DNA of 64,000 nucleotides from Buxus sempervirens (GCA_947561395.2 OX387186.1:3068835-3132834); one strand, 5' to 3'. Shown: positions 13,474 to 29,144, counted from the stretch's first letter. Notes: generated by a model not told the origin, from the letters alone. Numbers and translations are program-made.

Positions 13474-16469
13474 TGTTTCAATTGCAGATCTGTAATTGAA
13501 AATTTTTTTCTCAGAGGGGTATCATCGCAGATAAATGTAAGTCAGTAGTTGGATGCAACTCGAATCAAAAGTGTCAAAAATTAGGGATTAACATTCGACT
13601 GATCCACGGTATAAACATTTGTGAAACAAAATTCCCAGATTTGGACTTGATGTTTCTTCAAGTCTTATAATCACTTTTTTATAGATTCAACAAACTGGGC
13701 ATTAAGCTTAATCTTACCTTTCTGTAATTGAGAGAGAGAGAGAGAGACAGAGATTTGAAGGACTTGCTGCGTTGAATAAGATTAGTAGAGGAATCATACT
13801 AGGTGAGGAAGGTTAACACTATCAGGGCGCAGACGAACCCTTGGACTGGCCCCTTCAACAAATTAATTACTTTTTAACTTACCGATGAGTGATTGTTTTG
13901 ATGGAATCTGTAGGAAACAGAAGGAAAATGAACTTTCTGTTGTTTGTGTAATTGGTTCATAGGTAAATGTGGGGCCAAAGAAAATTAATTTTCCAAAAGA
14001 GATATATTTTTCCACTAAAAAGATCTGTTCCTTTCATTGGAGAAAATATTTTCCATCTGATGAAAATTTTCTAGGAAAAAGTTTTACTTCTTTCCTTTTA
14101 ACTATTCGGACATGACATGGAACATGTTCTACACATATTTTTTTTCTTATATAAATGCCAAGGATCATGTTTATAGAAGTACTTAAAATATCATGCTAAA
14201 TTTTAATATCGTTTCCACTCGGTGAAAATTAGCCTTTGCTTTATGATCACGAAAATATCTAACTAGAGAGGAATAAAGGACACTTGGTGGATTCTTTCTT
14301 TCAATTGATCATATAATCTTTAAAGTTGACTCTCACATATGAGAAACTATGGCCTTTTTTTTTTCTCTCCCAGAGGAAGGCCTTCAATGCTTAACGTGTC
14401 AGCTCTTGCAAATTTGGGCTTACCCATCTCTCTTATTCGTCCTTTTCTTCTCTTGTCTAGAAGAAACCTTCTCCAGATTACCTTAAGATGAACGCTGACT
14501 GTTTATGTTTCAGTGATGGGAGAATTATCTCAAATTCATTTATACGCTCTATGATGGCTTTTTCCTTCTATTGTGGTGTATGCTCCAATTATGAATCTGA
14601 GTTTGTTGCAGTTTATAGGAGTTTATGCATATGCTTATCTTCAGGTTTCCTAGATTTTTTAATTGAAACATATTCAATAAATCAGATAAATTGGCTTGGT
14701 GACAAATGATCTCAACTATGGCATCTGTGTTACTGGTTTGCTAAACTTGGAGCCAGGTTCCCATCATATTTTTTCTTCCATTGGAAATATTCCAAAATAA
14801 GCTTTGGGATTTTAAACACTCGCCATTGTGAAAACGAAGAACCCTCCTAGAGGTTTAACATAAACGGGCCAGTTATTCTGCAAATTCGAACGAATATGAG
14901 TTACGAGGGCTAGCAAATGGGCTGAGTGTCCAGGCGGTTTATTGATGATCCACAATCCGAACCGCGTCATATACGAACCGAGAAGTGCGCAAATACATAC
15001 ACGTGGGCCGTGACACGTTTTCCTGGAAACAGGGCATCATTTAGAATGTCACTACATTCAAATAACCTCCTCACCACAAGTTCAAAAAGCCTATTTTAGG
15101 TCATTGACATTTGCCAGCATATAGAACAAAATATTCCTCAAAAAATTTAGCTATTTTATGGGCTATATTATTTTTGCATGTATTAATTTATAACTATCCT
15201 ATTATATAAAGTCAATCCCCCTTTTTTTTTTTTTTTTGGCCTGATATTTTATACCGTAAATGTCTTTCAATTTTTTCAAATTCACTCCATCACCCAGATT
15301 TGTTAACGGCGCGTGCCTTATCATAACTAATTGTCCCCTTCTTTGTTTATTTCTTCGCTATATACCTAGTGCATGCATTCTCTTAGTTATTGTAAAAGGA
15401 AACTGGGAAATTCTCGATGGAGATTTGCTACCCAAAGGGCTACTCATTCTTTTTTCATATTGACTACCATATTCCAATTACTAACTAACACCAAAGATTT
15501 GTGACCTAAGGAGTTCCTTTTCTTTTTTATGCTGTTTACTTTTTCCCTCCTCCAAAGAGCTACTCATTCTTTTTAGTCGATCTTTATAATTTGGTATAAA
15601 CCTACCAAAAAATTGTACATTCAATATATCTTACTTAAAACCTAAATTACTAATCATGAAAAGACAACAATAAACCCTACCATCATCAAAATAAGGTATC
15701 AAAACAAGACCGGTTCTCTTCAAAGGAACAAGATTTTCCTTCTTCAACATGGAGAACTTTGCTCCAGTGAAAACACCAGATCTTAATCTTGGTCTGCGTC
15801 TCCGGTCCCTTACACAGGACTTCAAATCTACAATACAGTTTGGTGTTTCTCGCCTATCTTACCTTGAATTTTCTTCTCATGAGTATTTCTTATGTATAGT
15901 TATAAGTTTTATGGCAGTGGCCCTTTAGGAATTTAAATGTGATCCATTCAAACGTATTATTTGACTTAAATTAAGGATTAGATAATCCACTTTATCGAGG
16001 TTTTCTGCTTAGAATTAATAAGGAAATGAACCAATATTGGGCTAAGGTGAAGTGCTTAACACTTCTTATTAAAAAATATAGTGGGTGGCATTGACATAAT
16101 AGGCCCCTTGGGAAGCATGCCAAATGTGCAGCTTTCCAAAATAGTCTTCGTAAATTATTGAGGAGATACATTAATAAAAGGGTACAATGGTCTAAACTGC
16201 TTTTGTTGTTTCAAAACTTGCGATCAATTTTTGCAATCGTTCCCGCCAATTTTCTCTCTTTAACTTCTAGAAAACCTTTATCAAAATAATTAAATTTCAA
16301 TGATATTTTATTATTACAAAAAAATTCTTGCAAAAATGGCCTTATACAAGTCATGTAAGGGATTGGTATAAGGGTATTTTTGGGAGAATTTGTTTGTAAT
16401 AGTAAAATATCACTGAGATTTAATCATTTTGATAAAGGTGTCCTAAAAGTTGAAACTCCAAACATTTGC
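13474..16469. other. Intergenic; no supported gene
   Basis: Holds the 3' flank of CRK-A1, including a short GA repeat near 13730-13750 shared with CRK-A2, and then AT-rich sequence. A 73-codon open frame at 14488-14709 and several shorter ones have no recognisable motif, and I do not call them. About 16080-16440 precedes the CRK fragment and looks like degraded non-coding sequence. Confidence 0.45.
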
Positions 16470-17740
16470 TAACTGAACCTATTGTTTGTAGCACATTCAT
16501 TCATGGCAGACCATGATGATTAAGTTTCTATTTGATTCTTATCTCACTAATGTTGCCATGCAGTGGATATATAGCTCCGGAGTACGCAATGCATGGGGAT
16601 TTCTCCGTTAAATCAGATATCTTTAGTTTTGGTGTTCTACTTTTAGAGATCGTTACTAGTAAAAAGACTAGTTGCTTTCGATCAAAGCATGTTAGGACTG
16701 TAAACGGGTCGAATACGGTACAGATCTACTAAGATCCGAATTCGATCCAATAAGAAAATCCGATATCCGAATTCAAACCGATTATTCGATGAATCTTTCA
16801 CATTTAATACCGAATTCGATCCGAATTCAAATCCGATCGATTATCCAATATTCAAATCCGATTACATTATATATGGAAAAAAATTTTAAGATATTATAAG
16901 CCTTAAGTTAGTAGATCAAATAAGGATGTATTAATTCAAATTTCTCTTATATTATGACTCTAAATCAATAAATATTATATGAAACCTTCATTCCTTCTAT
17001 ATTAATATATAAAAAGACTTTAAAAGCCCTAAAAAAACATAATAAATATACAAAATAAACGGTCGGATCTTTATCGGGTCGAATATGTGCAATACCATAT
17101 TCGAATCCGAATATAATCGGATCTAAAGCTAAGATCCATATTCGGATAATCAAATCAGATTCAAATCTTTATGCGACCCATTGACAGCCCTAGAGCATGC
17201 TAAGGACCTCCTAAGCTATGTGAGCGTGAATTTGAATTTCTGCAAATATCTTATTGAAGTTCAGAATTTACAGGGAATTGAAACCTTGCATGTTTCTTTA
17301 ACTTCTTAAGCACGGATATTATCCCAATATGGAAATGAAAGCTCTGAAGAAATTCTTTAATTCAGGTATTTGTACTGACAATATTTTTTTAGGCTTGGAG
17401 ACTATGGAGGGAAGGGAATGCTTTGGAGCTCATGGATTCTGTGTCCAGAGGATCTTGTTCGGTTGCAAAGGCGTTGAGATGCATCCACATTGGCTTATTG
17501 TGTGTATCCAGGATAATAAGGCTGACAGACCCACCATGGCTTCTGTTATTCTCGTGCTTACTAGCAATTTTGTCACTCTCCCACAACCTTTACATCCTGC
17601 ATATTTTCTTCACAGCAGAAAGGGGTTTGGCATGCCCTCAGCGGAATATGGTTCATAGGCAAACGAGTATGGGAACCCAACAAATCAGTTGGTGTCTCTA
17701 AATGAATTATCGATTACCGAAATGTCTCCTCGATGAGTGG
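16470..17740 (+). pseudogene. CRK fragment: last two kinase exons copied from CRK-B
   Basis: Starting within intron 5, this matches the 3' part of CRK-B (28090-28850), including intron sequence. The exon 6 equivalent begins at about 16563 ([23 protein letters not shown]) and is cut by a 500-bp MITE at 16693-17192. The exon 7 equivalent starts near 17394 (AWRLWREGNALELMDS) and its C-terminal frame has small changes, for example CVSR/IQDNKADRPTM. No signal peptide, DUF26 domain, transmembrane segment or catalytic loop lies upstream, so it cannot encode a receptor. The similarity to CRK-B runs on downstream to about 18045, matching 29145. Confidence 0.88.
16693..17192. mobile_element. hAT-like MITE inside the CRK fragment
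   Basis: About 500 bp with imperfect terminal inverted repeats (TAGGACTGTAAACGGGTCG on the left; the reverse complement of the right end reads TAGGGCTGTCAATGGGTCGC). Flanks AAGCATGT (16685-16692) and GAGCATGC (17193-17200) are a diverged 8-bp target-site duplication. CRK-B, which lacks the element, reads GAGCATGC at the same place. The interior is full of 'GATCCGAATTCGAT/ATATTCGGAT' segments and has no protein-coding capacity. Confidence 0.82.
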
Positions 17741-18045
17741 TATATTGTTGTCTGTTAATAACAATATTATTATATTTGTTTAACTAATAGTTTATGATAT
17801 TCTTATCCCAGAAAATGAAGGGAAGAATAATGACCATTATAAGCTGTCAATGAATTTTGTTTATCTGAAGGAATTACTTCAGACCTCTGAAAATTGTTAC
17901 CTAGTTGGTTTATGTGGTTATGGCCGGGTATTGATTTTTTGGCACAGGAAAATCCCACAGAACCATAAATACGGGCTTCACACTTACAAAAATCTGGTGG
18001 GATCAAAACGTTTCCATGATTCAAATCACATTAGGCATATGAAAA

Positions 18046-18309
18046 TCGTCACCCAGTCTTTCAATTTTATTGCGCTCAATAGCTATTCCTCGTACTTTCC
18101 CAATGCCTTTCCAACATGCATTTTTTGTGAGCAGCAGAACATAATCCGATATGCCTTCAAGGAAATCTAATTCACAAGCAAATGAATCAGATAAATTCAC
18201 AGGCCAATCTGCCCCGAGTTTTTTAAATAAGGTTTTCCTTAGGCTCTGTTTGTTTCACTAGAAAATGGAGAAAAGAAAACATTTTCAAGAATTTTGAAAT
18301 TTTCCGGAC
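18046..18309. other. Spacer after the CRK-B-like duplication
   Basis: Unique-looking sequence between the end of the CRK-B-like copy and the first CRK-upstream block. I see no gene. Confidence 0.4.
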
Positions 18310-18605
18310 GTTGGTTACGATCATTTACGGTGTTGGTGACATCGTTTACTGATAGCTGAAGTGTGAATGAATGACTTCCTTTTGCGTGTCAACGACTTTT
18401 ATGTAGGAAGAAATAAATAACGGGATTGAAAATTGAAAACTCGTCTCTTTCGGGAAGCCGGAGTAGGGACTCAAGGAGGTGACATTCCTCTGCGTAATAG
18501 TCTGCACGTCAATGGAAGGAACGACGTACGTGGTCCCTCAACAGATGACTTCAATTTCCGAGTCAACGAATCAATTCATGTACGTATCATTATCCTCAGT
18601 TTTTC
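18310..18605. repeat. CRK-upstream conserved block, orphan copy 1
   Basis: Closely matches 19150-19440 and 55838-56112, with a weaker partial match at 59448-59670. The best conserved ~150-bp core runs from GGGAAGCCGGAGTAGGGAC through GACGTACGTGG to AATTCATGTACGT. It contains ACGT-core sites and GTCAA (reverse W-box) sites. At 55838-56112 the block lies about 170-440 bp upstream of the CRK-E start codon. Here no CRK gene adjoins it, so it looks like an orphaned promoter piece. Confidence 0.75.
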
Positions 18606-19149
18606 TATTTATTTAAGGAAATGAATGCATATGCTATTATTTTATCTATTTTGACTTTGGTTATTTTTCAATTGATTTAATGAGATGAGAGGAAGTGAAA
18701 GCAACGTCCTTGGAAGTATATGGTTGTCAATGGACTTAATTAATGTGGATTTAAGTTAGAGGATCATATCCATGCTTTGTACACGGTTATGGTTAAGCTT
18801 ATGCTTATATCAATACGACTAAGATCTGAAACTAGTAGATTATAATAACTTTACCATAAAAAGGTTACTTTGAACTTTTTAGAACTAAGTACATATTTTC
18901 CTAACTATATATTGTAGAAGCAAAGAGGAAGTGTGCTTATTGGTTGTTCGTGCTTGTTGTGTTGTATGATAGTTCTGGCTATTGTGGAAGATAATTGATA
19001 GTTCTGGCAATGTTATTCTAGTGTGTCCTCTCTTTCTTCATCTATCTCATATCCCGAATCAATTTTGTTCCCTATTTGTCGCTATTTGTGCTCTTTGTCT
19101 TCAAAGCTCGAAAACTAACAGCTTTAATGATACTATTCGATAACTAACA

Positions 19150-19440
19150 ACTTTATGGTCATCTACAGTGTTGGTCACATCGTTTACTGATAGCTCAAGC
19201 GTGAAGGCATGATTTCCTTTTGCGTGTCAAAGACGTTTTATGCGGGGAGAAATAAATAATGTAGTTGAAGATTGACAGTCTCTTTCGGGAAGCCGGAGTA
19301 GGGACTCAAGGAGGTGACATTCCTCTGCGTAATGGTGTGCACGTCAATGGAAGGAACGACGTACGTGGTCCCTCAACAGATGACTTCAATTTCCAAGTCA
19401 ACTAATCAATTCATGTACGTGTCATCGTCCTCGGTTTAGA
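19150..19440. repeat. CRK-upstream conserved block, orphan copy 2
   Basis: Second copy of the block, about 840 bp after the first and in the same orientation. It forms the left edge of the larger duplicated segment 19150-21310. It has the same GGTGACATTCC...GACGTACGTGG core as the CRK-E upstream copy. No reading frame of CRK type lies beside it. Confidence 0.75.
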
Positions 19441-19730
19441 CTTTATAATTAATTAATTTGGCAAAGGTTATTTATTTGGTAGCCGTGGGGTGCTTCTGCT
19501 TCTTCTGCCATATATATATGTAGCAATGATTTGGCAAGTACGTACATACAAAGCCAGCCCTTTTAACTGGATCAAGAAAGTATGATTAAGGCAGAAATAA
19601 TGCTATGGGCATTACCAAAAAAAAGAAATAATGCTATGGGACTCGGCATATAAGAAAATGTCACATTTAGGATATCCGAAATGGAAAGAAACTGCATCCT
19701 GAGACACAACAACGAAACTCTTGTTTTTCA

Positions 19731-20236
19731 TAGAGCTGGCAAAAGTGACCTGAACTGATGGGTCAATTCGACCCAACTCGATTTAAATGGATTTGGGTTG
19801 CTCTGTATATTAATTGGTTCCGTAATCGGGTCAACCAGATTATAACCCGATAACTTGACGGATTATCCTATTAAGCCATTTAGTCATATAGAAACGCTAG
19901 CATGCTTAAACTGAACCTGGATTTCCGACTAGTGAGTATATATAGATTTTTTACTAATGATAGAACATTAGAACTTTAAATCTAACGTTTAAAGATGGTT
20001 CCTAATATATGAAATTTTTAGTAGAATCCAGATTCCAAATATAGAATGAGAACATGATTATCATATAATTTTTCTAATTATTTTTTTTGAAAAAAAAAAA
20101 ATCGGGTTTAGCGAGTTGAACTCGTTTATTGGTAAGTTGGATTCGATTTGGGGATTTTCCAACCCGTCATTAATCGGGTTCAATCCCACCCGATTAACCC
20201 CCAATCCTATTATGACCTGACCCATTGCCAGTTCTA
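19731..20236. mobile_element. hAT-like MITE
   Basis: Ends TAGAGCTGGCAA and TTGCCAGTTCTA are inverted repeats. The left flank GTTTTTCA resembles GTTTTCCA found just after the same right end in the duplicate at about 56780, consistent with an 8-bp target-site duplication. The interior repeats 'TCGGGTTNANCCGATT'-type segments and has no coding capacity. Confidence 0.65.
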
Positions 20237-21020
20237 GAACTTTTCCACAGCGTAGTTTCTCCTTATCTAAATGCAGCCTTGTGGGTAAAATATTTTTTTT
20301 TAAAACCTTAAAATGCCCATTACCTAATGCAAGCTCTACTTGCTCCGAACATATGCATACACCTACAACTTATCTGTTAGGTCTCAATGAAGCTGGGGTA
20401 TTACATGTTGGAACAATGAATGACGTAAAGTGGTTTTAAATCTCAACTGAGACGAATAAGTTGAGAAGGGTTAGTAACCAATTGGATGTTTGTCTTGTGT
20501 TCAATTTGAATCCGATTTAGGAAAAGTAAATTTATAAGGTTCTTTTTATTTGTTGCGAACAATGAATAAGATGGCAAAAGAAGCAGGGAATATAACAAAA
20601 GTATTTTCATCTTAAGGTCATCCATGGTATGGAGTCCACCCCCAAACCGGGCTAGTATTAGCAGCCCCTAAATGAACCCTCTACGGTTTGGTGATACTGA
20701 GTAAAGTGAAATACACAAAACACCTATATTTCCACTTACATGCGCATGCTGGCATAACAAGAACTACATGACAAGATTGCTACAATAATTCATAAAATAT
20801 AATTAAAAAGGATTGGGATTCATTTATTTAAAATATTTTTAATATAAATGATAACTACATATCTATTAAAATAATTGTCATCTCCTCGCTCTTTCTTCCA
20901 CTAATTGTAGGTAGCATGGGAGCTCTCTTGTCGCACTCCAAACCGGAACATGCGTGTCATTTCTGACACTGAGAAAGACTAAAGACTTTTCGCAGGATAT
21001 TAGTCTGTTAGGAAATTCTT

Positions 21021-22750
21021 GAACCGGTCTTCATGGAATAATCTGGACTTGTCCGGTCTTTAACCAAACTGATGTTGAGATATTAGAATTAACACCAGAG
21101 GGTCTTTCGTGCTTGAAAGAACGTTAAAACACAGAGCCCACGATACTTAGGGACAAAACACCCACCTGTCACTTTGTTTACTTCTTGAACCAGTTTCACA
21201 GAATAATCTTGCCTTGTTCGGTCTTCAATCAAACTAATGTTGAGATATTAGAATTCACACCAGAGGGTCTTTCATGCTTGAAAGAACGTTAAAACGTAGA
21301 AGCCCTCGATTCTTAGGTGTAAGGTTTAATAATTTAGTTTGGCTTAATTCAGTGTCAAAAAGAATGTGTTTAAGTGTGTTTAGAATGTTTAGGTTGAGTC
21401 CAAGAAGACATGGTTCAAACGGCGTCAAAATCGGAGTCAAATTGAAGAAGTTATGCCCAACGTTTGATCAACGTTCTCTGTCCGTTCGAACGTTCAATTT
21501 CTGGAGAGCAACGTTTGCTGAACGTTTGCTGAGCGTTCGAACGTTCATGTTCTGTAGACAAACCCGAGAGCAACGTTTGCTGAACGTTTGCTGAGCGTTC
21601 GAACGTTCATGTTCTGCAGAGAAACCCGAGGCTAGCGTTCGACCAACGTTCTCTGTCCGTTCGAACGTTCAAGTTTTAAAGGCCAACGTTTGCTGAACGT
21701 TTGCTGAGTGTTCGAACTTTCAAACAGCAAAATTTCCGAAAAGTTACGAAAAATTACATAACTTACTCGTTTCAATTCGGATTGACTTCAAACTTTTTGG
21801 GGAACCTTTAAATAGGATTAGGGACCTTCTAAACCTAAGAGAGCTACGTTTTAGAAGCCCTAAATATCCTTTTCTCTTCTGAAAACCCTTCTTTTAGGTT
21901 TTCATCTTTTGAGCGATAAAACCTTTCTTTTCTTCTTCCTTCCTCTACCTTGGAGTTCCGGGTTTGGGAGATTGATCGTGGGAGTTCCTACGGATACCAG
22001 GCGAGTTCGTTTGGGTGATCGTGTGAGAAGATCTTCAGAGTTCTGAAGTGTTGCTGTGGAGCAAATCTGAGGAGTTCCTTAGATACTTTCAAGTCTGTGA
22101 GTTGCAGAGTCTAGCATAGGGATATTGAGTCGTCTGAACTACAAGTTGTAAGTCTTCTTTTCATATTGGATCTTTTAGGTGGCTCCTGCATAGCCCGGAA
22201 GGTTTTTCTCTAGTGAGAGTTCTCATAGAGTTTTCCCTTCGTCACCAAATTGCTTGTTTTGTCTTACTTTACATGCTTTAATTATTTGCTCGCAATTTGG
22301 GTGGCTTGTTAATTGCTTTTGATTAGTTATTTGATTTTCTGGAATTACCTTGAGGATTTGTTCATGCCTATTAATTAAGGACTTGTCTTTAATTGATAGA
22401 AAAATTTTATTCCGCTGTGCTACACCTATTCACCCCCCTCTAGGTGTTGTTAGAGTCAAAACCCTGTTTTTCATTAGGGACAAAACACCCACTTGTCACT
22501 CTGTCGACTTCTTGAACCGGTCTTCACGGAATAATCTGGCCTTGTCCGGTCTTCAACAAAACTGACGTTGAGATATTAGAATTCACACCAGAGGGTCTTC
22601 TGTGCTTGAAAGAACGTTAAAACGCAGAGGCCATCGATTCTTAGGGACAAAACACCCACCTGTCACTCTGTCTACTTCTTGAACCAGTCTTCACGGAATA
22701 ATCTGGCCTTGTCCGGTCTTCAACCAAACTGATGTTGAGATATTAAAAAG
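21021..22750. repeat. ~166-bp tandem repeat array, interrupted by a solo LTR
   Basis: Units begin GAACCGGTCTTCACGGAATAA and run through 'GAGATATTAGAATTCACACC', 'GAACGTTAAAACGCAGAAGC' and GGGACAAAACACCCACC. Starts at 21021 and 21187 are 166 bp apart. The array is cut at 21318 by a solo LTR and resumes at 22474 with further partial units to about 22745. The same family recurs at 57729-58215 and as a remnant at 29444-29520. It is non-coding and its function is unknown. Confidence 0.8.
21318..22473 (+). mobile_element. Solo LTR, copy 1 (LTR retrotransposon)
   Basis: 1156 bp, begins TGTAAGGTTTAATAA and ends CCCTGTTTTTCA (TG...CA). TTAGG is duplicated at 21313-21317 and 22474-22478, inside a tandem-repeat unit whose uninterrupted copies read ATTCTTAGGGAC. 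No internal retroelement sequence is present, so this is the solo LTR left by recombination. An internal run of AACGTTTGCTGA and GTTCGAACGTTC motifs repeats several times. The superfamily cannot be assigned from the LTR alone. A second copy is at 44066-45139. Confidence 0.88.
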
Positions 22751-24416
22751 GATTTTTAGTGGTGTAATGGCAAACGTAAGGAAAAGTTTGCCAATTCAAT
22801 TCAAGGGTATGTATATGAATGTCATTGGAGACTGATCCGAGAGACCGATGGAAGATAAATTGCTCCCAACTACGGCCTTTGACCGTGTTTGCTTAATTAT
22901 TTATAATTTACTTAGAAAGACCTTACAACTCATATGGCCCCGTTACGTACCTAAGAGGGAATATAAAAGTAGGCGTCAAGTATTGAACACCAAGCCAACC
23001 TTGTGAGGATAAACATAATTTTATTTTTAAAAAGCATCTCTCGAAATGTGTGGGTGCAAATTTACTTTTTAAAAAGCAAGTACCTCCTCTGCATGTGCAC
23101 TTCAAATGTGTGGGTCTAAATTTACTTTTTAAAAAGATGACGATCTCTGATTTATCAGAGTTTTGATGCTTCTGTCTCATAATCTCCGGAGATATCGACA
23201 AAGCCTTTAATTGCCTTATCTTTTTGCTTTTGTCATTGAGACTGTGGAAGACTGATCAAATGGGGGTCCTACCAGATATTTATAGGTTTGACATTGCCCA
23301 ACATTATTTGATCTTATCTTAAAAAGTTAAAATTCAAATTAAGCACTTAATTTAATTAAGTAATCCCAAATACGTTCAACTTAAAGGTGAGTCGTATAAT
23401 TCCAACATAAAAATCTTGCGTTAAATTTTAAAAAAAATATTCAATACTCAAAAGATTCCTGTCAGCTTTAATAGCAGACGTTGTCAAGGGTGTTATTTGA
23501 GAAAACTTTGTAACGGACTATCCAAATCAACTACCCAAGCAATTAACCCTTTTCGTTATTCTTCCTCTATTAGTTATTTTTTCTCTTTCTTTAAGTACTT
23601 ATTAAAGCATTTCTATATAATTATAAACTTCCATTACGTAGATTAAAACTCAAAACAGAATCAAATCAAATTTCAACTCATAATTTTAATTCAAAATAGC
23701 ACGAAAATTAATAGATTAACACGTAAAACGAACTGAAAAACCGAAAGTTTACATATATGTTCACTTTTCACACACAATTCGTACATCAAGGATGGAAAAT
23801 GATTTGCAAAATAACTTTGATGACTACAAAATTTCATATTTTGTATATATATTATATGTAATATAATAGTATAGTTCAGTTTTTTTGGTTTGGTTTGGTT
23901 TATTAGTCACCTAAACTATGAACAGAACCAAACCAATTCGGTTTAAACTTTCTCTAACCAAAACTGAACCAAACTATGAATGAAACCAAACGAATCAAAT
24001 TTTGGTTTACACCAAACCAATTGACACCCCTAAATACTTAGTCCTTAAAATTTTTACACATGGGATGCATGTTAGTGTGACTTATGATTTGTGAGGAGGT
24101 CGGCCGGTCTCATTTAATAGGTAGACAAAATAGCTCAAAGTTCTACTGCATGAGTTAAAATAAGGGTAGAAGTATAACCGAGCGGTAGACATCCCAAAGT
24201 TTGCTGGCTCCCGGTGTTGAGCATTAAATGCTTTTTAATATTTTAAAAATTAAACTTCTCTCTTACGTTGGCTTACATCTCTTACGTTTTTTTCTTACAT
24301 TGGCTTTTTTTTTTTCGGTAAGATATTTATTTATTTATTTATTTTACATGGGCTCCCGTAGACTTGTAATGATAGTAGCATTAAATGCAGATGGAGAGGG
24401 ATAGGAGAGGAGAGAA
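22751..24416. other. Intergenic repeat-derived sequence; no gene
   Basis: No supported coding region. At 23880-24034 a GGTTTGGTTT-rich stretch ends in AATTGACACCCCTA, a common end of plant hAT-type MITEs (TAGGGGTGTCAATT). I could not find its left end, so it may be truncated. Confidence 0.4.
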
Positions 24417-24629
24417 ATGAAATCCTCCGTCGTGTTTCCTTGAAGTATTTTCTGAGGTAACCGTGAGATGCTGCCATGTGGAGTCTCACGGCCACTGTTT
24501 TTTTATGTGAGGCCCACTTAATACATTTATAACATATGAAAAACAGTAATCGTGAGATGGTCCACATGATAGCATCTCATGGCCACATCAGGGAGCAAAT
24601 CAGGGAGGCAAGACAGACGATTTCAACTC
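24417..24629. mobile_element. Foldback MITE, copy 1
   Basis: About 213 bp that folds on itself: TGAGATGCTGCCATGTGGA and its near-inverse around 24560-24590, with outer ends ATGAAATCCTC and the reverse of GATTTCAACTC. GAGAGAA flanks both sides. Copy 2 at 33508-33726 shares the whole structure. Long inverted arms suggest a Mutator-like or foldback non-autonomous element; the family is not certain. Confidence 0.7.
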
Positions 24630-25364
24630 GAGAGAAGAGGAAAAGTAGGAAAGGAGCAAAAGTGGGAGAGCTCTATCAAAAAAAGAGGAAAAGTGGGAGT
24701 GTTACCAGAAAAAAAAAAAAAAAAAGAAAAAATTGGGAGAGGAGAGAAAAATGGGGAAAAGTAAAATAAAAAAAATCTGGGGCCCACTTAAAAAAAATCT
24801 GGGATAAAAAAAATCTGGGAGAGTAGAGGAAAACGACTCTTCCAATGCTGGTACATCAGCCCCAGAGCACCGCACGTTGACATGTCAAATGCCACCCCCG
24901 TTCTGCTTAATATAATAGATTTTGAGAACTTGGTGGCATCCAAAATAACTGCCTTGTAGTTGCGGGGACTGAGTCCAGCGGAGGACCTTCGATCTCCATC
25001 AACCACTCTTGAATTGCAAGCTTTCCCTTGCATTTTAAATTTCTAAACCAATTGAAAGGCACATATATCAATCTACATTGATACAATAGACTGATGGAAG
25101 ATCTGAGAGGAACGTTCACATGATATTTTTGGTGCGGAAGATTTCTGTCCATGGATTATACTTGTCCTAAGTCCTAACTACTCTTGTCACGATCAGAGCA
25201 TAATCTCTGACATTTCTTTGGGGCTTTTTTCTTCTTCTTATTCAAACAGAAAGCCATACAAAACCACTCGCTAGTGGATTTTGTATTCCTCAGAGCTCAT
25301 ACGCCTCTGTTACATAAAACCAAATCCTTTCCTCTCCTTCTGCTTGCATACCTAGACGGCGAGC
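24630..25364. promoter_or_regulatory. Upstream region of CRK-B with a purine-rich tract
   Basis: 24640-24830 is purine-rich on plus (GGAAAAGTGGGAG repeats and A-runs), and its open frames are low-complexity artefacts. 24850-25364 is the likely promoter and 5' leader of CRK-B. I see no unambiguous TATA box or start site, so this is a positional assignment only. Confidence 0.35.
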
Positions 25365-28844
<3,480 letters not shown>

Positions 28845-29144
28845 GCGGTATATTATTGTCTGTTAATAACGATATTATTATATTTGTTTAACTAATATTT
28901 TATGATATTCTTATCCAAGAAAAATGAATGGAAGAATAACGACCATTGTAAGCTATCAATGAATTTTGTTTATCCGAAGGAATCACTTTAGACCTCTGAA
29001 AATTGTTACCTAGTTGGTTTATGTGGTTATGGGTATTGAATTTTTAGTCTAGGAAAATCCCACAGAACCCATAAATACGGGCTTCACACTTACAAAAATC
29101 TGGTGGGATGAAAACGTGTCCATGATTCATATCACATTAGGCCC
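28845..29144. repeat. 3' flank of CRK-B, duplicated at 17741-18045
   Basis: Non-coding sequence matching the flank of the CRK fragment, so the duplication carried about 300 bp beyond the stop codon. It ends sharply at a Cassandra-type LTR. Confidence 0.75.

Larger units (their letters stand above)
19150..21310. repeat. Segmental duplication partner of 55838-57990
   Basis: Long non-coding block matching the region upstream of CRK-E, including the conserved promoter-like block, 'TTAATTAATTTGGCAAAGG', the hAT-like MITE, 'GTTGAGAAGGGTTAGTAACC' and the start of the ~166-bp tandem repeat. The second copy has an extra ~210 bp near 57130-57360 and lacks the left part of the MITE. Confidence 0.8.

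Noticed and set aside
14488-14709. 73-codon open frame in the 13.5-16.4-kb gap
   Set aside because: No known motif, no conserved neighbour and AT-rich composition. Not enough support for a gene.
22760-22830. tRNA- or SINE-like stretch (GTGGTGTAATGGCAAAC ... AATTCAATTCAAGG)
   Set aside because: Only loose A- and B-box likeness, no cloverleaf, no flanking duplication and no poly(A).
24175-24235. tRNA-like AACCGAGCGGTAGAC phrase
   Set aside because: No matching acceptor stem or B-box; likely chance or an old repeat.
24536-24769. Lys/Arg-rich open frames upstream of CRK-B
   Set aside because: Low-complexity translation of a purine-rich tract and of the MITE end.
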